This document shows, piece by piece, positions 16,501 through 23,993 of a stretch of DNA of 26,784 nucleotides. The notes below the pieces were generated by a model, which did no database searches, was not told where the DNA came from, and saw only the letters and a program-made list of their open reading frames with translations. The DNA lies in contig JBEBBO010000113.1 of assembly GCA_041158345.1 (NCBI GenBank), positions 1-26,784 on the forward strand, written 5' to 3'. Within the stretch, counting starts at the first letter, position 1; the number at the start of each line of letters is the position of its first letter. The position numbers and the translations under genes were made by a program. Source of the stretch: UBA6136 sp041158345. GTDB lineage: Bacteria; Pseudomonadota; Gammaproteobacteria; Methylococcales; Methylococcaceae.

Positions 16501-17150
16501 ACGATATTGGCTCATCAGGCCTGGATCATGTGTTGGCCAGTGGTCGCAACGTGAATGTACTGGTCCTCGATACGGAAGTTTATTCCAATACCGGTGGACA
16601 AATGTCCAAGGCGACGCCGTTGGGCGCAGTGGCCAAGTTTGCGGCGGGAGGGAAGCCGCTAGCGAAAAAGGATCTGGCCCTTCAGGCCATTGCTTATGGC
16701 AATGTCTACGTTGCGCGGATTGCCATGGGCGCCAATCCGCAGCAAACCCTTTTGGCATTACGTGAGGCAGAAGCCTACCCTGGACCTTCATTGATTCTGG
16801 CTTACAGTCATTGCATTGCCCATGGCATCAATATGGAACAGGGCTTGAATCAGCAGGCGCTCGCAACCGCCTCCGGACATTGGCCCCTGATACGCTACAA
16901 CCCTGTACTTCGAGACACCGGGTCCAATCCTTTTGTCCTTGATTCGCCCCGGCCACACATCGCACTTCGAACCTATCAGGAAAATGAATTGCGATTCAGG
17001 ACCTTGGCACAGGCGCACCCCCAAGAGTCTGAGCGGCTGATGCGTCTGGCTCAGCGGGTGGTGGATCAAAAATGGGCGATTTATGAGGAGATGGCTCGGG
17101 GTTCCGGCGATCAATTTCACCCGGACGCTGGCACGATGCCGCCTGCGTGA
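13557..17150 (+). CDS. nifJ: Pyruvate:ferredoxin (flavodoxin) oxidoreductase, single-chain NifJ type
   Basis: A 1197-aa homodimer-type PFOR, which interconverts pyruvate + CoA with acetyl-CoA + CO2 using thiamine pyrophosphate and low-potential carriers. The pyruvate-binding domain begins with YPITPSST at 29-36. The inserted ferredoxin domain has two [4Fe-4S] motifs: CIQCGHCSFVCP at 697-708 and CTGCRLCVEVCP at 753-764. The C-terminal thiamine domain has CAGC at 827-830, which helps bind the proximal cluster, then GDGWAYDIG at 977-985 and the magnesium-binding SNTGGQ at 1010-1015. Length matches the family. It starts inside the stop codon of the GltD-like gene and is followed after 43 bases by the CAX antiporter gene. 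It could act oxidatively or in CO2 fixation; the downstream PEP synthase makes the carboxylating direction attractive, but this is inference. Confidence 0.97.
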   Translation: MTSPLDVTIDGNEAVALIAYQINEVCAIYPITPSSTMAELADQWASEGRPNLWGHVPTVIEMQSEGGAAGAVHGALQTGALTTTFTASQGLLLMIPNLYKIAGELTPMVIHVAARAIAAQGLSIFGDHSDVAAVRPTGLAQLASGSVQEAHDMALIAQAASLESRIPFLHFFDGFRTSHEVNKIRLIPVETIRALMDSAAIRRHRARGLTPEAPVIRGTAQNPDVYFQARETVNPFYQALPDILESRMDAFGQLTGRRYGLFDYEGHPEAERVIVIMGSATATVAETAQHLMNSGEHVGVIIVRLCLPFSAPHFLNVLPATCRSLAVMDRLKSPGASGEPLYTDVLTTLSEALASGRLAPSSMPRVIGGRYGLSSKEFTPAMVKGIFDELSKDAPKNHFTIGIEDDVSGSSLPFDPSFQIEPEDVVRAIFMGLGSDGTVGANKNSIKIIGESTPLHAQGYFVYDSKKSGSKTFSHVRFGPRPIRAPYLIESASFIGCHQFGFIEQLDVLDKAACGATLLLDSPYSPKEVWDHLPREFQAALIDKKIAFYVIDAGRVAEASGMGRHTNTIMQTCFFAISGVLPANEAIEKIKAAIRKTYGNKGEAVVIKNFEAVDRTLASLHCVAIPESVTSHRERPPLVSDQAPAFVRTVTQAMMGGYGDRLPVSALPIDGTYPTGTTQWEKRNISESIPVWDSESCIQCGHCSFVCPHAVIRSKFYSSDQLEGAPETFKSAEINARGFPEIRFTLQVYAEDCTGCRLCVEVCPVQRQGSPDLRAINMAEKAPILDAERANIRFFERLRVNDRSAVDFASVRGVQFLEPLFEFSGACAGCGETPYLKVLSQLFGDRLVIANATGCSSIYGGNLPTTPWTKNQEGRGPAWSNSLFEDNAEFGLGFRLSADLHLGMAMKGLKALEGTLDPGLIESILNAAQVTESEIRKQRRRVDSLRTLLQEIDSEPARELLSVVDHLVRRSVWIIGGDGWAYDIGSSGLDHVLASGRNVNVLVLDTEVYSNTGGQMSKATPLGAVAKFAAGGKPLAKKDLALQAIAYGNVYVARIAMGANPQQTLLALREAEAYPGPSLILAYSHCIAHGINMEQGLNQQALATASGHWPLIRYNPVLRDTGSNPFVLDSPRPHIALRTYQENELRFRTLAQAHPQESERLMRLAQRVVDQKWAIYEEMARGSGDQFHPDAGTMPPA

Positions 17151-17180
17151 GTTCTTGTATTAAGGCGTGCCAAGGCGATT

Positions 17181-17186
17181 GGAGAG
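17181..17186 (+). promoter_or_regulatory. Ribosome binding site that fixes the CAX antiporter start
   Basis: GGAGAG is seven bases before the ATG at 17194. The earlier in-frame GTG at 17167 has no comparable site. Confidence 0.7.
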
Positions 17187-17193
17187 TGCTCGG

Positions 17194-18300
17194 ATGAGAC
17201 GGCATTGGACGAGTGGCTGGCATGTGATTCTGCAGGGAGTTCAGCCCCTGCTGGTTTTGGTACCCGTTTCCCTTTATTTAAGTTGGTCTGGCGCGCCCCC
17301 TATTGGGATCTTTCTCTCCTCGGCACTCTCAATCATCCCCCTGGCCAAATTGATGGGCGAAGCGACGGAAAAGCTGGCCGATGCCATGGGGCCAACCCAG
17401 GGCGGCCTATTGAATGCGACGTTGGGAAATGCCCCGGAACTGATCATCAGCTTTTTTGCACTGAACGCAGGGCTTGTCGAAATGGTGAAATATTCGATCA
17501 CGGGCTCGATCATCAGCAATCTCCTGTTCGGTCTGGGAATCGCATTCCTGTTAATGATCAAGGGCGACTGGAGTCGGAACATTCAGTTTGATCCGGATGC
17601 AGTCCGGGCGCATAGCGGACTTTTGGTTCTTGCGATGTTCGGGCTCATCATCCCGGCGGTTTTTGATTTCAGCACGACCGTGGATCGCGAAATCAGTCTG
17701 GAGATTTCTGTCATCCTGATTGGGGTTTACGCACTCACCATCTTGGCGACCTTTTTGCCGCGTCGGCCGAGGACCGATGCCGAAGATGCATTGGAAATTG
17801 TGCGGGTCGATGGCGAAGGGACAGCGGGTCTTCCCCGGTGGTCCCCGAAGCGTTCGATCATGCTGCTGAGTGTGGTCTCCGTTTTCTTAGCCCTCATGAG
17901 TGAAACTATGGCGAACTCCTTGGCGCCTGTGATGGCGGAATGGGGTCTGAGCCCTGCGTTTGTTGGCGTTTTTGTTTTGGCACTTTTGGGCAATACGGCC
18001 GAAATGCTGACGGCCATTCGTTTTGCCCACAATGGAAAAATCGACCTGGCCATGGGGGTTCTTTTGGGCGGGAGCGCTCAAATGGCTCTAATGATCGGAC
18101 CAACCTTGGTCCTTATCGGCGCGCTGATGTCGTTGGAGATGAACCTTCTTTTCTCAACCTACGACCTGGTCGCGGTCATCATGACGGTGATGGCGGTGAG
18201 CCACTTTTTGGGTGCCGGGCACATCAGAGCGCGAAGCGGGATTGCGTTCATTGCGCTCTATATCATGCTGGGGATCGGTTTCTACAATATGCCGGCTTGA
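17194..18300 (+). CDS. Calcium/proton antiporter of the CaCA superfamily (CAX/ChaA-like)
   Basis: A 368-aa inner-membrane protein with about 11 hydrophobic segments in two homologous halves. Each half carries the ion-binding alpha repeat: GNAPELI at 79-85 and GNTAEML at 266-272, with the conserved acidic residue of CAX exchangers. Between the halves (~189-218) is a charged loop containing an acidic cluster (TDAEDALEIVRVDGEG), as often found in CAX proteins. It is expected to export Ca2+ (or Na+/K+, as for ChaA) in exchange for protons. It lies 43 bases after nifJ on the same strand and may be read through from that operon, although a biochemical link is not evident. The start is chosen by ribosome binding site. 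Confidence 0.93.
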   Translation: MRRHWTSGWHVILQGVQPLLVLVPVSLYLSWSGAPPIGIFLSSALSIIPLAKLMGEATEKLADAMGPTQGGLLNATLGNAPELIISFFALNAGLVEMVKYSITGSIISNLLFGLGIAFLLMIKGDWSRNIQFDPDAVRAHSGLLVLAMFGLIIPAVFDFSTTVDREISLEISVILIGVYALTILATFLPRRPRTDAEDALEIVRVDGEGTAGLPRWSPKRSIMLLSVVSVFLALMSETMANSLAPVMAEWGLSPAFVGVFVLALLGNTAEMLTAIRFAHNGKIDLAMGVLLGGSAQMALMIGPTLVLIGALMSLEMNLLFSTYDLVAVIMTVMAVSHFLGAGHIRARSGIAFIALYIMLGIGFYNMPA

Positions 18301-18343
18301 CCCAATTTCCCTTTGGGGCGTTGGCCTTTTCACGAGAAGAGCA

Positions 18344-18697
18344 ATGAAATTTCGAGTCTTGTTGCGCTGTTTGTTCTTTGGCTTTGTTGGCAGCGGCATG
18401 CTGATGGATGCTGCAGTCGGTGCCTGCCGCACAGATGCCCCACAGGGGCGCGCATTTGCTTTGGCGCAGGGCAGTTGTCCCAGTGGTTATTACCGTTCAG
18501 GGGGCGCCTGTGTACCTTCAGGGGGGCATGCGCGGTTTGCTTTTGCAAGCCCAGCGGGCAGTTGTCCCAGCGGATATTACCGGTCCGGCGCCGCCTGTGT
18601 CGCCTCCACAGATCACAGCTGCGATGCCTTCGAGCAGGCCGGTGGCTCCTGTCCCTCGGGCTACCATCGGTCCGGCATTGCCTGTGTTTCGAACTGA
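18344..18697 (+). CDS. Exported Cys-rich protein with 29-residue repeats (117 aa)
   Basis: A small exported protein. Residues 1-27 form a signal peptide (MKFRVLLRCLFFGF..., ending near AVGA). The mature part is 2.6 tandem units of 29 residues starting at 43, 72 and 101, each opening with the 15-residue motif GSCPSGYxRSGxACV. The DNA of the first two units is also similar over the motif, which suggests recent duplication. Each motif has two cysteines spaced to form one disulfide; two further cysteines (C28, C93) lie outside the motif. The start is the ATG at 18344 with GAGAAGAG just upstream; the same frame is open further upstream but there overlaps the CAX gene. Similar CPSGY..SG..C repeats occur, as I recall, in short uncharacterised secreted proteobacterial proteins. 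Function unknown. Confidence 0.82.
   Translation: MKFRVLLRCLFFGFVGSGMLMDAAVGACRTDAPQGRAFALAQGSCPSGYYRSGGACVPSGGHARFAFASPAGSCPSGYYRSGAACVASTDHSCDAFEQAGGSCPSGYHRSGIACVSN
18470..18688 (+). repeat. Three-copy coding repeat with 87-base period
   Basis: 45-base motif copies begin at 18470, 18557 and 18644, exactly 87 bases apart, all in the frame of the exported 117-aa protein. The first two copies are the most alike at DNA level, including the shared stretch GGCAGTTGTCCCAG. Confidence 0.9.
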
Positions 18698-18700
18698 ATC

Positions 18701-20170
18701 CTACTGACGAGGACTGGGTGGGCGACGGTTGCTGGCGAAGACACCCCGTGTGGGGTCGGTCGTGAACTCCGGGGGCAGAATATTCGCCTCCGCTTTGGGA
18801 AGCGTTCCGTTGGAGAGGGCGGTACGAAACGCTGCAAAGTCTGAGAGGACCTGATCCGTGTACTGCTCAGCAAAAGCCACGATCGCCTGATCAAAGCGCT
18901 CGCTATGACCAAGATAGCTATGGATTGCAATCGATTGACCTGAGCGGGCATGGGCCCGCGCCAGCGTAATGCCTGAAAGCCAGGCAAGATTTCTGATTTC
19001 CGCCAGATCAAGTTCTCCTGGGTCTGGCTTGTATTTCATGTCACGAAGCTGCCGGACATAAAACTCCCGGCCCAGCGGGGCGCGAACCCAACCCAAGAAT
19101 AAATCACTGGCGGCCTGCATGATGCGCTGGCCGCGAACGACCCGTTTCCCATCATGTCGGATGCTTGGATCCTCAATGTGCGGCGCAATGACTGAGGGCA
19201 CCGCCTCCTTTACCTGAATGACGATCAGGTCTTCTTCGTGCTGGCCTTGGAGAAGATGGACAAAGGCCGTCAGACCCACACTGCCGACCCCAACCACCTT
19301 ATGGCCCACATCAATGACGCGATACCGCCTCAAGAGTTCGCGCGTCGCAAGGTCCAGACTGTGGGTGTACTCCAGGTAGAGCGACTGTTGGCGATCCAGT
19401 TCCTTTTGATCCATCGGGATCCGGAGCAACGTCGGGGGATTGTCAATGAATTGTCGCCCCCTTGGACCCGACTCAGTGAGTTTCAGGACTGCAGTCCATC
19501 GATCCCGTTCACGCGCACGCTTGATATAGGCCCTGAACTGCTTGATGCCAGACTTCCCGGTGAGGCTATCGAGCGTGCGTTCCATCCAGGATTCGTTTGG
19601 ATGCTCGTACCAAATGTCAATTTCAGGGATACGCGCGTAATGGGCTATGGCTTTGCGATAGCTCCGCGCCAGCAGCGCAACAATTTCGTTTCCATGGGCC
19701 TTGCTGTGGCCGAGATCATGCAAGGCCAGCCAGTAGGAAGTCGCCAGCCGATGGACGTCCCACTCAAAGGGGCCGGGGTGGGTCTCGTCAAAATCGTTGA
19801 TATCAAAAAGCACGTCCCGATTGGGCGCAGCAAAAAGCCCAAAGTTGGCAAGGTGAGCGTCGCCGCAAAGCTGAACATGAATGCCCGTGTTTTTGCGGTC
19901 ATTTGCCAGATCATGGGCCATTAAGAGTGCTGAGCCCCGGTAAAAGGCAAACGCACTCTGGCCCATTCGGTGATGCCGAAGCGGGAGGAGCTCCGGTATT
20001 CGGATCTTCTCCTGCTGCTCAATCAAAGCTACAGGGTCACGTCCGGAGGAGTCCGGGGAGAACACCCCTAACTCTGCCCGGTGGATTTGCTTTCTAGCCA
20101 ATCGGCCAAAACGGGCGAGTTGGTCGGCGGTTGCAGGGCCATCTCGATGGACTGGTGCTTTTTTTTCCAT
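18701..20170 (-). CDS. DUF2252 family protein with kinase-like motifs
   Basis: A 489-aa full-length member of DUF2252. The family core is clear: FAFYRGSALLMAHDLA at 74-89, VQLCGDAHLANFG at 99-111, and DINDFDET at 123-130. CGDAHLAN resembles the catalytic loop HGDxHxxN of aminoglycoside-phosphotransferase-type kinases, and DFDE resembles their metal-binding segment. Further on, VGVGSVGL (293-300) and IQVKEA (318-323) resemble a glycine-rich loop and the ATP-binding lysine of an N-lobe, which would put the lobes in permuted order. No signal peptide is seen, so it is probably cytoplasmic. Substrate and activity are unknown. The ATG has a good ribosome binding site (GGAGGA). It is divergent from the 5-oxoprolinase gene, 80 bases apart, and convergent with the repeat protein gene, three bases apart. 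Confidence 0.93.
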   Translation of the reverse strand: MEKKAPVHRDGPATADQLARFGRLARKQIHRAELGVFSPDSSGRDPVALIEQQEKIRIPELLPLRHHRMGQSAFAFYRGSALLMAHDLANDRKNTGIHVQLCGDAHLANFGLFAAPNRDVLFDINDFDETHPGPFEWDVHRLATSYWLALHDLGHSKAHGNEIVALLARSYRKAIAHYARIPEIDIWYEHPNESWMERTLDSLTGKSGIKQFRAYIKRARERDRWTAVLKLTESGPRGRQFIDNPPTLLRIPMDQKELDRQQSLYLEYTHSLDLATRELLRRYRVIDVGHKVVGVGSVGLTAFVHLLQGQHEEDLIVIQVKEAVPSVIAPHIEDPSIRHDGKRVVRGQRIMQAASDLFLGWVRAPLGREFYVRQLRDMKYKPDPGELDLAEIRNLAWLSGITLARAHARSGQSIAIHSYLGHSERFDQAIVAFAEQYTDQVLSDFAAFRTALSNGTLPKAEANILPPEFTTDPTRGVFASNRRPPSPRQ

Positions 20171-20250
20171 GATCCAGAGGCTCCTCCAATAGAGAAAACA
20201 AATCCGTTACGATCTCACCAACTGTCTTTTTAACAGATTGAGAAGTCGTC

Positions 20251-23200
20251 ATGTCAGAGGGTCGCTGGGAGTTTTGGGTGGATCGGGGGGGCACATTCAC
20301 CGATATCATCGCCCGCAGCCCAGAAGGTCGACTAGAAGCCAAAAAGCTCCTGTCTGAAAACCCCGGCCACTATCGAGATGCGGCCCTAGAGGGTATGCGC
20401 CAGTTTTTGGGACTTAACAAGGATGAACGGATGGGTCCGGATCGGATTGCAAGTGTCCGCATGGGAACCACCGTTGCGACCAATGCGCTTCTAGAGCGGA
20501 AGGGGGAGCCCACCTTGTTGGTAACCACGCGCGGATTCCGCGACGTGCTTCGGATCGCCTACCAAAACCGTCCCAAACTTTTTGAGCGAGAGATCCTGTT
20601 GCCTGACCTTCTTTACACGAAGGTCATCGAGGCGAATGAACGCATGGGGTTTGATGGGACACGCCTGCAAGAACTGGATGAAGTGGCGCTGGAAAGGGCA
20701 CTTTCTGAAGCCTTTGCCGAAGGTCTTCGTTCTGTGGCGATCGTGTTTCTTCATGGCTACCGGCATGGCCAGAATGAACAAATCGCGAAACACATTGCGC
20801 AGCGGGTCGGATTCGAACAAATTTCGGTCTCACATGAGGTCAGTCCGGTCATCAAGCTGGTATCCCGTGGCGACACAACCGTCATGGATGCTTATCTTTC
20901 ACCCATCCTTCGAAGGTATGTGGATTCGATTGCCAGTCACTTGCCAGGCGTAGAACTCTTGTTTATGCAGTCCTCTGGTGGGCTGACGGATGCGGAGCAC
21001 TTTAAGGGAAAGGATGCCGTGCTCTCAGGACCCGCGGGCGGCATTGTTGCAATGGCCAGAACGGCGGAGCAGGCCGGCTTTCAGCAGGTGATCGGGTTTG
21101 ATATGGGTGGAACATCCACGGATGTGTCCCATTATTCTGGCCAGTTCGAGCGCAATGATGAGACGCAGGTCGCAGGTGTCCGAATTCGGGTGCCGATGCT
21201 CCGTATTGACACGATTGCATCGGGTGGTGGTTCAATCCTGACGTTTGATGGTTCTCGCTGTCAGGTCGGACCTCAGAGTGCTGGGGCATATCCAGGCCCC
21301 TTGAGCTATCGCCAAGGCGGACCACTCACGGTCACCGATGCCAATGTCATGGTCGGAAAAATTCTACCCAGCCGTTTTCCTTCAGTTTTTGGACCGAGTG
21401 GCAATCAGCCCTTGGATGCACAGCGTGTGAACGACACCTTTCTGGCTTGGTCCATCGAAATGGGCAAGGCGCCAGAGGCTTTAGCTGAGGGTTTTATCCA
21501 GATTGCGGTCCAGCAGATGGCCAATGCCATTCGAAAGATTTCGATTGGTGCAGGGCATGAACCCCAAGGCTATGTGCTTCAGTGTTTTGGGGGGGCAGGT
21601 GGGCAACATGCCTGCCTTGTAGCCGAAGCCTTGGGGATCCAGAAAATTCTTTTACATCCCTTTTCCGGCGTTTTGTCAGCGTTCGGTATGGGGTTAGCGG
21701 ATCAGTCCATGGTGCTTTCAGAGACGCTAGAACTGCCCCTAACCCGCTCGCAGATGCCGGCGATCCAAGGACGGCTTGATGTGTTGTCGTTGAAAGCCAA
21801 GACGCAACTCCTAGAGCAGGTGAGAGGGGAGGAGGGTGTCACGTTGCAATCGTGGCTCCATGTCCGGTACAAAAGTTCAGACCATAGCTACCCCATCAAG
21901 ACGGGGCTAATAGAAAAGGTCGCGGCGGATTTTGAAGCAGAGTATCAGCGTCGTAACGCTTATTTGCCGGAAGGTGAATCCATGATGGTCGCCTCGATTT
22001 CAGTTGAGGCGCTCCAGTCGGTCCAATTCCCCGAGATGATTGCGACAGGAACGAGCGTTGCCCCTCCCGATTCGTTGCTGGAGCGAACCCGGTTTTACAG
22101 CAAAGGTGAGTGGGTGGATGCCGCCGTGGTGGATCGTGGCTACCTCCGGCCTGGCTCTCAGATTGAGGGTCCTGCGATCGTGATCGAAGAGAATGCGACG
22201 ACAGTCCTCGAACCCGGATGGCGTGGGATGGTGGATCCTCTGGGAAATCTCATTCTTGAATCGAAAGGCCGTCGATCCTCGGCCGCTGAGGAGGGGGACG
22301 CACTGGATCCGATTCGCTTGGAGGTTTTCAACAACCTCTTCATGAATATCGCAGAGGAAATGGGCGTCCAGCTGCAGTTGACCGCAAGTTCCGTCAACAT
22401 CAAGGAGCGGCTCGATTTTTCTTGCGCTCTTTTTGATGGCGAAGGGGCATTGATTGCCAACGCACCTCATATGCCGGTGCACCTGGGATCCATGGGGGAC
22501 AGCATCAAGACCGTCATTCGTGGTTCGGGAGAGACGATTCAGCCTGGCGATGTCCATGTCCTCAATGATCCCTACCAGGGAGGAACGCACCTTCCCGATA
22601 TCACGGTGGTTTCCCCTGTCTTCCTGAATGAGGGCAAGCGAAACGCACGGCCAGATTTTTGGGTGGCCAGTCGAGGCCATCATGCCGATATCGGCGGCAT
22701 CACCCCAGGCTCAATGCCGCCCTTTTCAGGCTCGATCGACGAGGAAGGCATCCGAATTCAGAATTTTCGCTTGGTCAGGCAAGGGGTGATTTGCGAGGAC
22801 GAATTACGGAACCTGTTGGCTCAAGGCCCTTATCCGGCCAGGAATCCGGCTCAGAATTTGAGGGATCTTCGGGCGCAGGTTGCGGCAAACCAAAAAGGCG
22901 TTGAGGCGCTCAAAAAGGCTGCGTTTGATTACGGCGAGAGAACAGTCAAAGCCTATATGGCGCATGTTCTCGATCATGCAGAGCAACGGGTCAGAGCGGC
23001 GATTTCAAGCCTCAAGTCGGGCCGCTTTGCGCTGACCTTGGATAACGATGCCAGGATCGAAGTAGCGGTGAGCGTTGATGCGGCAAAAGGTGAATGCGCG
23101 GTGGATCTGGCAGGAAGTAGTCCGATACTTTCCAATAACTTCAATTGCCCTCAATCCGTGGCCAAAGCCGCGATCCTTTATGTCTTTCGAACACTCGTTG

Positions 23201-23880
23201 GGGAGGACCTTCCACTCAATGAGGGGTGTCTTCGCCCCCTGAATATTCAGCTACCCAAGGGATCCATGCTGGACCCCCAAGCGCCCGCGGCAGTGGTTGC
23301 TGGAAATGTCGAGACCTCCACGTGTATCGCGAATGCGCTTTATGGTGCTTTAGGCGTGATGGCATCTGCGCAGCCGACGATGAACAACCTGACTTTTGGG
23401 AATGAAAAATATCAGTATTACGAGACGCTTTCGGGGGGAAGTGGCGCGGGTGCATACTTTGATGCGGCGGGAAGGGTCTCTGAGGGGTTTGACGGTGCGT
23501 CCGTCGTTCAAACCCATATGACGAACTCACGTCTTACGGATCCAGAGGTGCTGGAAATGCGTTTTCCGGTCCGAGTGGAGCACCATGGGATTCGTGAGGG
23601 ATCGGGTGGGCTGGGCCGATGGTGTGGCGGCAATGGCGCCATTCGAAGACTTCGATTTCTTGAGCCCATGACACTCAGCCTTCTGACCAATGGACGAAGG
23701 GAAGGCGCCTTCGGCCTTGCGGGTGGCAGCGCCGGTGCGCCTGGCGTGAATCGTCTGATTCGGGAGGACGGAACCTCGGAAGTTTTGGGACACTTGGCGC
23801 AGGTGAATGTGTCTCCCGGCGATCAGCTTGAAATCGAGACCCCGGGTGGCGGAGGATTTGGCCAGAAGGTCAGTGTCTGA
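20251..23880 (+). CDS. 5-oxoprolinase (ATP-hydrolysing), fused HyuA-HyuB type
   Basis: A 1209-aa single-chain member of the hydantoinase/oxoprolinase family, resembling eukaryotic OPLAH. The expected reaction is ATP-driven opening of 5-oxoproline to glutamate. The HyuA-like half (~1-685) has the phosphate-binding loop DRGGTFTDI at 11-19 and the second ASKHA loop GFDMGGTSTDVS at 282-293. The HyuB-like half (~685-1205) has HMPVHLGSMGDS from 740, then LNDPYQGGTHLPD and HHADIGG. Fused chains are usual for true oxoprolinases, whereas hydantoinases, acetophenone carboxylases and acetone carboxylases usually have separate subunits, but the substrate is not proven by this. The ATG has GAGAAG five bases upstream. 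It is divergent from the DUF2252 gene; PEP synthase follows 113 bases later. Bacteria often also have PxpABC for the same reaction; that is not in this window. Confidence 0.93.
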   Translation: MSEGRWEFWVDRGGTFTDIIARSPEGRLEAKKLLSENPGHYRDAALEGMRQFLGLNKDERMGPDRIASVRMGTTVATNALLERKGEPTLLVTTRGFRDVLRIAYQNRPKLFEREILLPDLLYTKVIEANERMGFDGTRLQELDEVALERALSEAFAEGLRSVAIVFLHGYRHGQNEQIAKHIAQRVGFEQISVSHEVSPVIKLVSRGDTTVMDAYLSPILRRYVDSIASHLPGVELLFMQSSGGLTDAEHFKGKDAVLSGPAGGIVAMARTAEQAGFQQVIGFDMGGTSTDVSHYSGQFERNDETQVAGVRIRVPMLRIDTIASGGGSILTFDGSRCQVGPQSAGAYPGPLSYRQGGPLTVTDANVMVGKILPSRFPSVFGPSGNQPLDAQRVNDTFLAWSIEMGKAPEALAEGFIQIAVQQMANAIRKISIGAGHEPQGYVLQCFGGAGGQHACLVAEALGIQKILLHPFSGVLSAFGMGLADQSMVLSETLELPLTRSQMPAIQGRLDVLSLKAKTQLLEQVRGEEGVTLQSWLHVRYKSSDHSYPIKTGLIEKVAADFEAEYQRRNAYLPEGESMMVASISVEALQSVQFPEMIATGTSVAPPDSLLERTRFYSKGEWVDAAVVDRGYLRPGSQIEGPAIVIEENATTVLEPGWRGMVDPLGNLILESKGRRSSAAEEGDALDPIRLEVFNNLFMNIAEEMGVQLQLTASSVNIKERLDFSCALFDGEGALIANAPHMPVHLGSMGDSIKTVIRGSGETIQPGDVHVLNDPYQGGTHLPDITVVSPVFLNEGKRNARPDFWVASRGHHADIGGITPGSMPPFSGSIDEEGIRIQNFRLVRQGVICEDELRNLLAQGPYPARNPAQNLRDLRAQVAANQKGVEALKKAAFDYGERTVKAYMAHVLDHAEQRVRAAISSLKSGRFALTLDNDARIEVAVSVDAAKGECAVDLAGSSPILSNNFNCPQSVAKAAILYVFRTLVGEDLPLNEGCLRPLNIQLPKGSMLDPQAPAAVVAGNVETSTCIANALYGALGVMASAQPTMNNLTFGNEKYQYYETLSGGSGAGAYFDAAGRVSEGFDGASVVQTHMTNSRLTDPEVLEMRFPVRVEHHGIREGSGGLGRWCGGNGAIRRLRFLEPMTLSLLTNGRREGAFGLAGGSAGAPGVNRLIREDGTSEVLGHLAQVNVSPGDQLEIETPGGGGFGQKVSV

Positions 23881-23980
23881 TCAGGAATCCTGACCTTTGA
23901 AAGCCACCGTAAAATGGCGGATGGAACTCGCAGGCTTTGAGGCTTAGACTCACGCGTGCACAGACAAAAACCTTAACTAA

Positions 23981-23987
23981 AAAGGGG
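23981..23987 (+). promoter_or_regulatory. Ribosome binding site that fixes the ppsA start
   Basis: AAAGGGG lies six bases before the ATG at 23994. The protein from this ATG begins MSNVSRDESSILWF, matching the start of E. coli PpsA. The open frame extends upstream to a TTG at 23937, but that extension has no family match. Confidence 0.75.
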
Positions 23988-23993
23988 TTAATC

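Noticed and set aside
18301..18317. Possible hairpin CCCAA/TTGGG after the CAX gene as a terminator
   Set aside because: The stem is five base pairs and the T run does not follow directly; the repeat protein gene begins 43 bases after the CAX stop and may be cotranscribed.
19238..19924. 228-aa plus-strand open frame inside the DUF2252 gene
   Set aside because: Antisense to conserved DUF2252 motifs; the composition follows from the real gene.
22000..22683. 227-aa minus-strand open frame inside the 5-oxoprolinase gene
   Set aside because: Overlaps the conserved HyuA-HyuB junction; no family match and no plausible context.
23881..23893. Palindrome TCAGGAATCCTGA after the 5-oxoprolinase stop as a terminator
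   Set aside because: The realistic stem is only four base pairs and no T run follows.
23937..23993. Upstream TTG start for PEP synthase
   Set aside because: The added 19 basic residues do not match PpsA; the ATG at 23994 has a ribosome binding site and a family-like N-terminus.
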